A DNA stretch of 64,000 bases from Helicostylum pulchrum (Eukaryota > Mucoromycota > Mucoromycetes > Mucorales > Mucoraceae), in assembly GCA_025677825.1 (NCBI GenBank), contig JAIXMO010000029.1:124001-188000 (forward strand), in the 5' to 3' direction. A model generated the notes under the pieces. That model saw only the letters and a program-made list of their open reading frames with translations, ran no database searches and was not told where the DNA came from. The translations under genes and the position numbers were made by a program. How positions within the stretch are numbered: the stretch's first letter is position 1; each line of letters starts with the position of its first letter. Of the stretch, positions 46,227-58,534 are shown one piece after another.

Positions 46227-47337
46227 TTAATTAAGGTGGTATTCGATCAAGTTCATTGTCATGGTAGTTTCAGTCTTATCATGATTCCAGCCAGTGTGTG
46301 TTTCTGCATCATCGGTTTTTGTCATTAAAGACTCTTTACCCTGACTTAAATAACAAACTCGGCCGTTATAAGTAAATTTTACCTTGACTTCGTCCATTTT
46401 AGCAGTATAATTCTTAATTTCATTAAATAAGTCTTCCCTTATTTTATCCGAATATGCGTCTGATGTTACTTGATAAACCATTAACCGGAAACCGCGCACT
46501 TGATTTGATCTTCTAATGATGTAGCGTATTGTCTTTATATCCATAGTACCGATACTCAAGTGCATTTTAACCAGACTCCAGTATTCTATAGGTTTCGTTG
46601 GGTCCAAATCTTCAGGATCGGTAACAGGTTCCGTAACTTAATACAAGTTCTTGTAATTGAGGAGCTGCTTTGAATACTCGACTAACATTGAAAGCAGGGC
46701 ATCTAGATTGATTCGATGAAACTCTAACACTAGTTAATACTGGAAAGAGCGAAATAAACTCGGGCAAAGTATATTTCTTGAGAACGTCTTCCAAAAAATA
46801 GATGCGTAAATCAGTAATTGTTGCTTTGAATCGGATATTGGCTTCTAGGTACAGCATTCGAGTCTTGGGAGCCCAACCTGGGGCAATATCGACAGTAATG
46901 TTTTGAAGCTTGGGTGATACGGCTTGAGTGGTTACCAAGTGTCTCAACTGTACCAAAAAGTTACAGATGCGATAGTAATGAACCGAGATCAAGTTTGGAC
47001 ATACTGTCAAAAGTTTTTCTGAATTCAACGCCAACTTTTGGTGTGTTGGGTACGTATTGAGTTGTCGATAGCTTTATAGTTGTTATTTTTCTTCGGAAAG
47101 GTCAATCACATCGTTGTAAAGCCTCGATAGTTGGTCTTCATCGACACGGATGGTACGTCCAGGACCTAATACATGTCGCGCCGCTGTAGACTAGGATTTA
47201 CAGACAAGTAAACAAGTACAGATATCTCGTCTTATACAGTAATTTACTTCATCTTCAGGCACTTATATTTTCGAGACGTATTGAAAGATTATTTTTAATA
47301 CCTCCGATGGTAACCAATTGTTCGAAATGTGTGTCAT
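46227..47337 (-). pseudogene. F-box/leucine-rich protein, broken
   Basis: ATG at 47337 starts NNWLPSEVLKIIFQYV, an F-box, and further on CTCLLVCKS is followed by TAG where Trp (CKSW) is expected. A TAA occurs 24 codons from the ATG and two more at about 47080-47090. The LRR-like body (47034 to 46612, NLISVHYYRICNFLVQLRHL) is open, and its frame shifts by one base near 46640 before DLDPTKPIEYWSLVKMHLSI and the end. Such F-box proteins are numerous in Mucorales and act as SCF substrate adaptors. The damage indicates a pseudogene, although introns could hide one or two of the breaks. Confidence 0.55.
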
Positions 47338-47584
47338 AATAATAATAACGATAAAAAAAGAGTGTGTGTCAGAAAAGGAACGCCTTCTCCCCCCCACCTT
47401 TTTTGCACTTTCTGTATAACGCGTCACAACCGCAGAGGCTTATTTGTTTCTTCAGTTAGAGCATCATCTGATGGTTAAATACAGTAGCGATTCTATTTGT
47501 AAGAGTACAGACTCAAGGGTATATTTCTCCAGGATGTCTTAGGTCCTCCACTGTTTGCCGCTGCTCACTAATTTTGAGAGGTGT

Positions 47585-47740
47585 TAATTTATGAAGAGAT
47601 TGTATAAAAGCGTCTAGTCTGCACAATCAAATCGATGTTACTCATAAAACAAAGGAACAATAATCAAACTGATAGAGAGGTGATAAGGAAATAAATCTTC
47701 AAAAGCAATTAAAATGACACTTAAATGGAGTCGTGTATCA
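47585..47740 (+). repeat. Fragment of the C-type repeat
   Basis: TTTATGAAGAGATTGTATAA and the next 130 bp match C2 at 31960-32160 in the same orientation, with indels. Only this left-end portion is present. Confidence 0.75.
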
Positions 47741-49726
47741 GCTTGTGAAAAAAGTAGGCATTTTTTTTTATATGATTGAAATGATCGTCTATTTCCGAAA
47801 ATGCAGCATGTGGGTTTTCCTTTAGTAGATTTATTTACAATGACTGATGGGCAAAAACAATACAACTACTATATCAAGTAAAAAAGATCTTACAGCTCAT
47901 GCCAAAATACAAAAAGTGTTCGATACCTGCATTTGACTAATGATGGACCCGTTCACATGTGAAACATATTATCAAAGGATCGACAGATTTTAAGAAACTC
48001 TTATATATTTTGAGCCCATAATAAACCGTGCTCTCTGCGGGGCTGGCCGTTTATACTTTTTGGATTCGTTAGCCAATAACACAACACCCACGCCCTGATT
48101 CCCGCAGTCTAAATGTTTTGACACTTTTTTTGCGTGCCAAACACGATGGGAAAAGAGAATTACCATTTATAGCAAAGCGGGGAAAAAGAAAAAAGGGATT
48201 CTGTGCTAACTGAAAGGCCTTTTTAAAGGACACAATTTCTCTTCCCTTCTGTATTTCTTGAACAAGATTAAATTTCAGACTGTACACAGTAAGTCCATGT
48301 TATTAATAGTTGTGTAAATAGCGATTATACGAAAATACAAAGTTATTAAAAATACTTATTTGTCGTAATTTGAATATGCGAGCAATAACAAAAACTCTGT
48401 TTTTTCTTTTTGGGTATAAAGGAAAAAGGCTATAGAAAAGGAGGAGGGTTGATCGTACCTTACCAACAGCTCCCTTCACCAGAAGAAGAAGAAAACAGGG
48501 TTCGATTTGATAAATTATATGAAATCCAGATTCGCAAGTAAATGGTATTAATATACATTTTTCTGCACTATTATTAGCAAAAAAGCGGCCAACTAAAATA
48601 AAGGTTCTATGCAAGATAAAAAAAGCTATTTTGATACAAAAAAGATATTCTCAGGGTTACTTTTTTTTATGATAATGAAAAAAAGGAATGTAAACTTGCT
48701 TTGATAGAAAAAAGGGGGAGGATATTAATTTAAACGTATTTTTTTTTATTATTTGTATACACACAAAAAGCCCTCTTGTAAAAAAGCGCCGAGATATATC
48801 ATGACACGGAGTTGATGAAGCCAAAAAAGATGATTACCAAGTGATGAATCATCCAATTAAAAGCAAATTGATTCAAATCCTTCTTTTTTCCCGTTCTGTG
48901 TGCCTTTTTTCCGAACATAGTGCTTTAGCGCATGTACAAAAAAAAAAGCCCTTTTTTATATCGCACGAAACCTGCCCTCCTCCTCTTTTATAGTGGGTTT
49001 ATTTCCGTGTGGTTGCAGAAAAAAGCAGATGATTTAAAAAAAGGACCGTTTAAAGGCAATTACATAATTTTTATTTTGGCAGCACATTAGATAAAATGTT
49101 AAAAGGTTGTTTTAATTAAGGTGAGAAATATATGATTTAACAATGTTTTACGATTTAGTTAGTGTCTGATTTATAATAATAAAGAAAAATGTATTTTTGG
49201 ACAAGGAAAGCTTATATTTTTTTTTTTACAATGAATGATTTTTTTGGTTTAGCGATCTTTTTTTGTGTGTGGTTTTTTCCGGTACACATGAAACCCACGG
49301 CGAAACTGATGTATATATTCTTAAATAGTAGGGTATTACACATATACAAAGAGTCGAAAAAGGTTGAAAGTGAGATTTATTGTATGATGATTTGCAATGG
49401 CAAATTAACCGGTACAATAAAATAAAAAAAGGGAGCAAGTGTGAAGTGCAACTACAATATTTATACAAAGAAAAAGTTGGCGTGTGGTACACACACAGTC
49501 CACGCGATATTAATTATTCCGGTCCATTTATGGGAAACTAGATTGAGGAATAAATAAATATGGAACCTTTTTTGTTATCCCTCTTTTTTCTCTCTCTTTC
49601 TTGCACACACACATATTAACCCCTAGTTTCTTTCTTTTTTTTATATTTATTTCTCTTCTTTTTCTCTTTTTCTTTTTTTTTAGTATCTATACATTTTTTT
49701 TTAAAGAAAATATATACATTGTGCCA
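47741..49726. other. Gene-free stretch (2 kb)
   Basis: No supported gene; open frames here are short, and one (48303-48614 minus) lacks motifs. CT-rich leader-like DNA at 49570-49690 precedes the GRAM-VASt start. Confidence 0.4.
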
Positions 49727-52221
49727 ATGGACCATGCACTTAGCCCAAAACCACAAGCGAGCTCGCGTGCACCTTCGCCTGTACCTTCTGCAGTGTACGC
49801 TTCTACACACGAATCCCGTTCATCTCCCAGATTACCACAACCACGTCGATCGAGTTTTTCCAACAGCATCACTGCCGACGAGCAGCAACGTCCTTTGACA
49901 ACACAACGATCGTTCCCGCACCTGTCGAAAAAGACTCGCAAGCACGGAGAGAAACAAAGTAGACGAGGCTCTGATGCTACTACTACTGACGGCGGTTCAG
50001 AAGCCAGCTTTTCAATAACCGCTGCTGCAGATGCATTATTAGTTGCTCCTCGTTTATTAGCCAATGATAAACGCAATCATGACTTTCATGTTTTATTTAG
50101 AAGTGTTCCGGACGGAGAAAGATTAATTGATGGTAAAAGCATTTCTTTTGGTCTGTTTTTTAACAAAAGCTTTTTTTTGTTGTTGACCCCACTTGTTATT
50201 AGATTATGGGTGTGCACTTCAAAAAGAAATTTTACTTCAAGGTAGAGTCTATATTTCCGAGCATCACATTTGTTTTAATGCAAATATCTTTGGATGGATC
50301 ACAAATGTAATGTATTATATAATTGTTGTTGTTGCACAGAATCACTTATTCCTTTACTCGAATTAGCTTGTAATTGCATTCGCTGATATTGAAGAAATTG
50401 AAAAACGAGCAACTGCCATTTTTATTCCAAATGCCATTTTAATTACTACTTGTTCTTCAAAGGTAAAAAAAAAAAAAACATTGTTATTTAACCTCACAAA
50501 TAGCTAAACAAATCAAAAAAAAAAAAATAGCATTTTTTGGCTTCGTTTCTTTCCCGTGACCAAGCGTATGATCAAATGGTAGAACTGTGGAAAGCTTCTC
50601 GTGCAAACAGTAGTACAATGGAAGCCAAACACGATGATGACGCTACTGCCTACTCTGAAGAAGACGACGAAAGTGATTTAACTTCGGATTATTCTTATAC
50701 TGAATCAGAAGAAGATGAGCGAAATGATTTAATCAAGCCAAATCAAATTCACGGTAAAACAAACTGTCGTTTATACATACTTTTTAATTTCTAATCACGA
50801 TAATAGATAAATCGTCGTTTCAAGATAGACAAAGTTCACTTGCTTCTTTACCACTTCCTAAACACCTGTCATCAGCTGACGAAGCGGCTAGACGTCGGGC
50901 TGTTTCAGAAGCAGGTCCTCGTCCTAATATGCAAGAGTATATAAAGAACAAGACCGATGTACCCGCGAGTACCGAAGTCAACCCACCATCACCACTACCA
51001 CCAACAACAACCGCTCAACTAAAAACAAAGACCGATTGCGATTGCGGTATCAACGATCAACATTTTCCCATCACTGTCATGGACAACAAGTACGATACTT
51101 CTATTGAAACCATGTATAATTTATTATACAATAGTTCATTTATGAACCGATTTCTTTCTGAAGTTGAAAAGAGCACCGAGGTGACTATTGGTGAATGGGA
51201 AAAGAACAATGGTAGTATACCATACTCCCGTGAATCATCATATATAAAATTCTTGGGCGGTTCCATTGGCCCCAAATCGACAAAATGCTATTTAAAGGAA
51301 GACGTGCTTCATTTAGATACAACCGATTATGTGTCGCAACTGACCGTGACGCAGACGCCCGATGTCCCCTCTGGTGGCTCCTTCAACGTAAAGACCAAGA
51401 CGTGTATTTCGTGGTCGGGTCAAGGACAAGTTCGAGTGCTGGTCACCGTTCTTGTTGAGTTTACAAAGACGGCGTGGCTGAAGTCTACTATTGAAAAGGC
51501 TACGATTGATGGCCAACAAAGCTTTTACAAGAATCTAGATGCAGCAGTGCGCAAGTATCTGGATCAGCAAGGGGTGTCAAACAAGGTGTCGTCTTCTTCT
51601 AGAAAGAAAGGAGGCAAACGCAGGCATCGCAAGCATAGCAGCGACAGAGAGGTTGTTTCTGCACCTATGATACCTACAGTATCACCTCCCAGTAACCATT
51701 TTTTGGTGGAAATGTTGTGCGGTGTATTGAACTGGTTACTTGATAATCTCAGTGTACCGAGTACGTCGCAATTAACGGCAGTGTGTATGAGTCTCATGGT
51801 GTTAACAAATATTTATATTGCGTCTAAAATGTCTGGTGTGGATAAACAATTAAGTCAAATGGGTCACCCTACCTTTCAACAACAGCAGCAACAGCAACAA
51901 AGTGAATATGGTTATGGAGATACAGATAATAATTCGTTATGGAAGTTGCTGAGTAAACTTGACCCGGATGCAAGAAAGGAAGACTTGAAGTTTGTGCATG
52001 CCACAAGAGACCCGTTGCCTTCGTCGATAAAGTATCAGAGCCATAATGAAGGCATGGTTTCGGATGAGCACTTGGAGTTCTCGCAAATGGCGAAGAATAA
52101 GCTGGATAGGCAAATGATGGAGTTGGAAAAGATGATTCAGAAGGCTGGGCAGAGTATGGAGCAGGTCACTCAAGTTGTTCAAAATCAACGAAAGAGAATC
52201 TTGAACCCAGAATTAAAATAA
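49727..52221 (+). CDS. GRAM-VASt lipid-transfer protein (Lam/Aster type)
   Basis: CDS join(49727..50132,50203..50306,50367..50462,50531..50753,50807..52221), 747 aa. After a Ser/Pro-rich leader, the GRAM domain spans about residues 117-225 (HVLFRSVPDGERLIDDYG, GRVYISEHHICFNANIFGW, VIAFADIEEIEKRATAIFIP). An acidic linker follows, then a VASt (StART-like) domain at about 350-540 (PITVMDNKYDTSIETMYNLL, TVTQTPDVPSGGSFNV). A basic stretch (KKGGKRRHRKHS), one membrane span near 594-614 (LTAVCMSLMVLTNIYIAS) and a C-terminal coiled coil complete it. Lam/Ysp proteins sit in the ER at contact sites and move sterols from the plasma membrane. The architecture matches fully; the exact paralogue (Ysp1/2, Lam5/6) is not assigned. 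Confidence 0.93.
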
Positions 52222-52476
52222 GATATTGCACTTACACACACTCCTTCCTTTTACAAACATTCATTTTTTTTTTTTTTCATATATATTCATTTCATGTATA
52301 CTTTCATTAAATAAAAAAACAAGCTCATGTCCAACAAAAGATTATCTGTATCTAAAAAAAAAAAAAGTTGGTAGAGCCAATTAGAGGTTACAAATTAATA
52401 AAATTATCTCTTTTTTTTTTTTTTTTTTTTTTTTCCTCCCCTTTTCAGTTTACATTTGAATAGAAAGAGAGACATT
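52222..52476. other. Intergenic between GRAM-VASt and cyclin C genes
   Basis: Short A/T-rich stretch with a T25 tract at 52411-52434. It likely holds a terminator for one gene and the promoter for the next. Confidence 0.4.
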
Positions 52477-53547
52477 ATGGCAGCTAATTATTGGGCTTCA
52501 ACACAACGGTACAACAACAACAAAAACACACGAAAACCATTAGGTTAAATAATAACAGTAAAATAGTTTAATCTAAATAAAAAAAAAAAAAAACCACACA
52601 TTATAGATTACATTGGATGCTCGATCGCTGGAGTTTAGCAAAGAGTAAAGAAGAAGACTTGAAATACCTGTCCGAATCCGATTACGTTAAAATCAGAATC
52701 TGGTTCTGTCACTGTAAAGTTTTATAACATTGCAACTCTGAAAAAAGTACTAAGTTTTCTTTAAAAAAGAGTAGTGATTCAAAAGTTAGCAAAGAGACTT
52801 CAGTTACGACAACAAGTTGTTGCCACTGCGTTTGTATATTTTAAGCGATTCTATATAAAGTAAGTATATGAACTCAGGTAGCAGCAAGTAATAGTATTGA
52901 AACGCCTAGTATAGTAATAGTTTACGGTGCACTGATCCGATCCTGGTCCTGGTTACTTGTGTCTACCTCGCTACCAAAATTGAAGAATGTCCTATGCATA
53001 TCAAGATGGTAACACAAGAGGCCAAAGTCGTTTTCCAAGGTAAAACACCACACATTCTTTTTTTTTTATATTAATTCTGTGTACAATAGCCGAATTTGGA
53101 GGGTTTCCGTACGATAGTTTTAAAGTAGCCGAATTTGAATTTTACTTGCTAGAAGAACTGGAATTTTACTTGATTGTGTGGCACCCGTACCGTTCACTTA
53201 CGCAGGTATGCAACGAGCTTGGGATGCGCGAATCGGGGTTGCAGTACGCTTGGTTTATTGTCAACGACTCGTACCGGACTGACGTGTGCTTGCTGTACCC
53301 GCCGCACTTGATTGCGTTGGCGGCTATTTACCTGACGGTGGTGCTGAACCACGCGGACTTCGCGCCCGGGTCAGTTGGTGATCAGCGCGACATGAAGCAG
53401 TGGTTTGCAGATTTAAATGTGGATATTAAGAGTATCATTGAGATCAGTCAAGAGATCTTGTCGATTTATGAAGTCTGGGCCGATTGGAAAGAAGAAAAGA
53501 TGTTGGCTTTGTATAAGGAGATGAAGAACAAGCCTCAAGTGAAATAA
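52477..53547 (+). CDS. SSN8: Cyclin C (Mediator kinase-module cyclin)
   Basis: CDS join(52477..52508,52607..52713,52775..52859,52915..53039,53090..53547), 268 aa. Cyclin C signatures are MAANYWASTQR at the start, then LRQQVVATAFVYFKRFY, CVYLATKIEECPMHI, VAEFEFYLLEELEFYLIVWHP and the cyclin-box end (LIALAAIYLTVVLN). In fungi it activates Cdk8/Ssn3 in the Mediator kinase module and represses or tunes RNA polymerase II genes. Intron 3 has two possible acceptors six bases apart (52914 and 52920), both in frame. Codon use in exon 5 is GC-richer than in neighbours (CCGTACCGT, GACTCGTACCGG). Confidence 0.95.
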
Positions 53548-54343
53548 AAGTGTGTATATTATTTTGTCTTTTTTTTTTTTTTTTATGTATATAAAATAAA
53601 TTTTTTGACAACAAAAAGAATGAAAAAAAATGTTGAGTGCATAGGGTTAGTTTAAAACCTCATAGGTTCCCCCCAAAAATAACAAATAACTTGTTTTTTG
53701 AAATACATGCAGAAGAAGACTCAGCAAAAGCAATAAGCAGACGCGGGCCCCAAAGTCCCAACATGACAACTATTTTTAAAATCGTACATTACATCTTTAT
53801 TGTTTTCAGTAAAGCATGTTCTTTTTCCAAGTCTCCTGTTATGTCAATGAAAGAAAAAAAGAGACCACTGTTGTTCTATATGACAAAAGTTCCTTACACT
53901 GCAATTGATGTCAATTTGAAGTGTGGCACGTAGCACTTTTTAAACCAATCAATTTTTAATGCTAAACAAATTGAAAATCCCTTTTGCAAAATGCATGAAC
54001 TTGACTTTTTAAAAGTAATGCCGTGCGGATTTTTAAAAAAAAAACTATTATGTCTAGCTGTATGCAGTTCTTGTCTATTTATAAGAACTAAAAAAGGGAC
54101 AAAGTTTTATTTTTAGATTAAAAAAAGGGAAAAACAAGAAATGACAATATGTACAAATGTTGTAATGATGTATATGCAAAGTGGAGTGTGTGTTTGTGTT
54201 GATATTATTCATAATATAATAAAGGAGAGAGGTAAATGCAAAAAAAAAAAAAAAAAAAAAAGGAGATTAAATAAAAAAGAGTAAGCAAAATGTGTGTGTT
54301 GTACCATACATAAGTAGAGAGAAGAAAGAAAAACCATATAAAA
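53548..54343. other. Intergenic
   Basis: 3' region of cyclin C followed by the 3' end of the convergent kinase-like gene. A 98-codon plus frame at 53637-53933 has no motif and was not called. Poly-A at about 54241-54260. Confidence 0.4.
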
Positions 54344-55930
54344 TTAAGCGTGTCCAACAGCAGCACTCAAAGAAACAGAGTGATGGTGATAAAGAGGAGT
54401 AGGGTTGAAGGTAGATTGCTGAGAATCAGAGATAGCATACAAGAAGGCGTCTAATTGAGTAGCTGCAGCTTGAATAGAAAGAGTGCTATCAGCAGACGCG
54501 CTTACAGCGGACGTACGTCTATGATGACGAAGCAGACTATGAGCAGAAGAGGCAAGTGCGTGTCTAGATGGATACCGTTCTAATAAGGAAGGGTCTCGAT
54601 CTAATGCCAAGTATATGGTCGATCCAAGTCCGTCGACAGTGACAGCGTCCAAGTTTCCTCCCCAATGACTCGCTAATGCCTTTGCAGATCTCCAGCCATT
54701 CAAGGACTCCCACTCCACGCCCGTATAGTTTGTATTGTCTACGGTAGTAGCGCCTGTTTGAGAAAGGACAGAGCCGCATGTGGGGATGCCAATAGGGTCA
54801 CGAGGAATACCAGGCAAGAGATCGCTTTCCAACAAGGGAGCGGCACCGTCTAATCGAAACCCGATGCTGGTAGGACCGCCAAAGATACGAAGCGATAAAG
54901 GGCGAGTCTTGGTGTTTGAAAAAGTGTTTTGGAACCAGGTGGAGGAGCGGGTGGTATCATCGTCTTGTAAGGACTGTGCTTTTAAAGACAGTAAAGTAGA
55001 CTCGTAAAGGACTCGGTGCAAGATACTGGGGATGTAGACGAACTCGGTGTCTTTGGATTTAGATTTCATGTCTTTTTTGATTTCGATGGTGGGGATGTCT
55101 TTGTCGGTGCCGAAAGAGTCAGAAAAAGCCTTACGAGCATCGTCAACTGCCTTGTGTGCGATTTCTTCGGTACAGACTGGTTGAGCATGATTAGGTTTAT
55201 CTGTGTTCCAAGAAAGGTGTTGATCTAATAAAGGGTAATATTAGAAATGTGCCAAGACAAAAAATTTAGGGGGGGAAAAAGAGGGGGAATGAGGAGAATT
55301 TATTTACCAAGTAAAAGATGAATACCAAAACCAATTGTATTAATATTTTCCATTAACGTAAGAGAATTAGAAGTTGGGTTTGATAGCAATGCGTATTTTA
55401 ATCGAATCAGGTTTGTCGCTTGACTTTGACGCAATCGACTTAGGACGTTGGAAAAGGCCTTTGGTGAGGTGCCCATTAAAGAAGGGTGTAAAAGCGTACA
55501 GATATCACGAAAGTAACTATGTGATACGTTACGAATAATGGGTGATTGCAGTGAGTCATGAGATAAAGTAGATAGTAGTCTCAAAATATGAGTGTATCGC
55601 ACTGGTAATTCAGTACAAAGAAATTGTGCGGATGTTGCTGCAGGTTGACTATTTACAAACAAAACAAAACAAAAAAAAGAGTAAATAAACAGCGCCAACT
55701 ATGTCAATTATGTTTGTGTTACCTTGTTTCTTTTGTTGTCGTTTTTGTTGTTGCTTTGATAGGTGCAAGATGAGAAAGCTATATGTAAAAAAAAAAGTTA
55801 GTATGATTGCTTTGTTTCTCGGTTTTATAAAGTAAAAAGAATAAATTACCGAAATACGAGTTTCATGTGTTGCCCATAATCCAGCCAAGATGCGGCGAGG
55901 TAAGACGTTAATTATTTGTGATTGAAGCAT
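54344..55930 (-). CDS. Mitochondrial PDK/BCKDK-like kinase, probably a pseudokinase
   Basis: CDS complement(join(54344..55224,55308..55648,55723..55778,55850..55930)), 452 aa. The N-terminus (VLPRRILAGLWATHETRIS) is basic with few acids, like a mitochondrial presequence. The four-helix part shows QFLCTELPVRYTHILRLL and GFGIHLLLGDQHLSW, the latter corresponding to the RFLIGQH motif of pyruvate dehydrogenase kinases, and VYIPSILHRVLYESTLLSLK aligns with their N-box region (HLHHMLFELxKNSxRA). The expected Asn of the N-box is Leu here and the D-box (DxGxG) is not seen (IFGGPTSIG in its place), though a late GLGSTIYLAL block resembles the last ATP-lid motif. ATP binding is therefore doubtful; the family role is phosphorylation of the PDH E1 subunit. 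Confidence 0.65.
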
Positions 55931-58534
55931 TAAGTAAAAAAAAAAAAAATAGAGAATTAAAAAGTATAAAGAGGAATAAAATATATAAAAAAAAAAAAAA
56001 AGTTGGTTTAATTCCTTTATATAATTTACTAGCCTTTCTATGATTTCCATTAGAAAAAAAAAATACCCCTTGCATTGCATAATTTCCTTCCCCTTCTTTT
56101 TTTTTTCAGGCACACTCTATCTGTCTTTGCCTTCTTGTCCCCCCAAATAGTGTATATTAATCTCATATCCAACTATGTACAATGCAATGCCACTTTTTTT
56201 TGTTTCTTTTTTTTTTTTTCTCCGGTTCAAGTCTTTTGACAACTTGCATCCTATCTAGAATACTGCGTGTACATCATCAACTAACAAACTTAACGCGCGC
56301 TTAAATCATTTGCTTCTGTTTTGCCACCGTCATTATTAAATATCATGACTTTATTATTTACTTTTTTTTTTTTTTTCTTGTATTAAATCATATATTAATT
56401 GTTATATTGATTGTAAATAAAAGGTAAAGCCTACATGTATATTTATATATATCGCAGTTATATATATATATGTGAAATAAGAAGATCTACCGTTATTTTC
56501 TTTTTTATTGTGTGTGTATATATATATAATAAAGTTTGTTTTTTTTTAACTTTATTTTTTCTTCTAAACGTGTGTATTTCTTTAGGAGAATGGATTTATT
56601 CTGAAAAAGAGTACATAATCTGGTATCATTATTATTATTATTGGTGCATGTTATCAATTTAAACACAACATTTATATTTATCTAGTTTTTTCGCTTTGTC
56701 AAGCTCTTGTTTTATTAAAATATCTATCAAAGTTTGGGAGGTCATGTAACACAGCATGAAAAGAAAGCTATACATAAACAAAACCGTGTCTTTTTTTAAA
56801 TATAGTAATCAAGTCAAGTATGATAGTCGAATATAAAATAAACGTAATAGTAAACTACGAAACCATGATATAATAAGACACATGTACTTTTTTGGTGTGT
56901 ATAACATCATGACACTTTTTTTGTTGGAGTTGCTAATGTATTCTTTGGGGGGGGGGGAGGTGAACTTTTTTTCCACCATCCGCTCCCCTCCTTTTTCTTT
57001 CCCCCTTTCGCACTCTACTCCCCCAAGTTATGCATCCTCCTTCATTGAAATGTTATTTTTTTATTCTCTAAAAGAAAAACGCAGTTCTTTATAAAATTCA
57101 TCTCTCTTGGCGTTTTCCGAGAAATCCATTCAATTACTTGTGTTGGACCCTCTTTTTCTCTCCCCCCCCCCCATTTTTACTTTTACATTTGATTGCCACA
57201 ATTATTTCGTAGCAAGTTATAGTTCCCAACGGGGTGGGAAGGAGAATATTTTTATTTATTTTTACACTAGGGATTTAATTATGCGTTACTTTTTTTTTTT
57301 TAGTAAAACTCAGGTTACCAGCGAAAAAGGTATCAAAGCAACGGAATAAAGAATACTTTTTTTCTGTAATTTCTAAGGTGTATGTGACCTTTTTTTTTTT
57401 TTGTAAAAAAGACCTACCTAAAAAAGGTTTTTTGATCAACATTGATTTGCATTAAAAAGAAAATGGCACAAGTCCTTTTTTCTTTTTCCTTTTTACTTTC
57501 TTGGTCCTTAAATACCAGCTAATTAATTTAAACAAGTGCTTATATTTTATTGTGAAATAAGTTATTTACGTTTTCTTGTAATAAAAGTTTTTGAGTTTTG
57601 TAACAATTGTACAATAGAAAGAAGAGAGAGTCATTACGCCCTTTTTTTTTTTGTTCTTTTTTTTTGTTCTTTTTTTTTGTTTCGGCCATCACAGTAATAT
57701 AACTCTATATCACACGCTTTTATGGAATGTGTCATGCCAAAAAAAAAAAAAGGGTATTACTAAGGTACTAGTGACACGTTAAAAAAAAAAAAAAGTCTTG
57801 GCGTAACATCCCGCAGCGTAGAATAAAATAAAAAATGATCGAGGATCTATTATGTGTCTCGCTCAATATGGTTTATAACGTACCTATTGTCGCTTCAAAC
57901 ATAGTATTATACTGTAAAAATCATTCAGTATTTCCTGTATATTAACAAACTATTCCATTCCTCCTTTATTAGTTATGAATTAAGCTGAATAGGATCAAAA
58001 TAGAAAAAAACTCAATGGCTTTACTGCCGAGAAAAAATAGTAATCCTTGACACTTGTGTTTTGCTACAAAAAAAAACCCCCATAAAAAACTCGCTCAAAG
58101 ATGCAGAGTTTTGTTTCGGGTATTACAAGATTACTTTTAGTTAGACGTGTGTACTTTGCAGAATATAACAGAGTTGTGTAATTTCTTAAAGATTCAATAC
58201 TTGCAAAAAATCTACGCTTACCGATTTTTACTACTCATTCTAATTTTAAAATTTTAAACAGGGCCAACGAATACATTACTTTTAAAAGTAGTTTTTAATT
58301 TATTAATTTGACTAACCAAAACATAATTAGAGACATGTTTATATTAGGAGGTGGAAAAGTAATCCCGAAAATTTCATAATAGTTAAAAAACTGTTGTTAT
58401 GTGTGAGCGTATAAAGCCAGGATGTATCAGTTTGTAAAAAGAATGTGATGAGATATAAGGTTGATTATGTTGTGTATAGTTATATAGAATAGTTTAAAAA
58501 TGCTGAAGGAACGAGAGTGTGTATGGAAGAGCCC
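55931..58534. other. Gene-free stretch (2.6 kb), low complexity
   Basis: Many homopolymer tracts, including G11 at 56947-56957 and C11 at 57162-57172, TA-rich microsatellite at 56440-56530, and three tandem TTTTTTTTTGTTC units at 57641-57685. Open frames are short and compositionally biased. No gene is supported. The end is the 3' side of the bZIP gene. Confidence 0.45.

Noticed and set aside
49616..50076. Minus-strand frames of 64 and 129 codons over the start of the GRAM-VASt gene
   Set aside because: They lie antisense to the coding exon 1 and have no family features.
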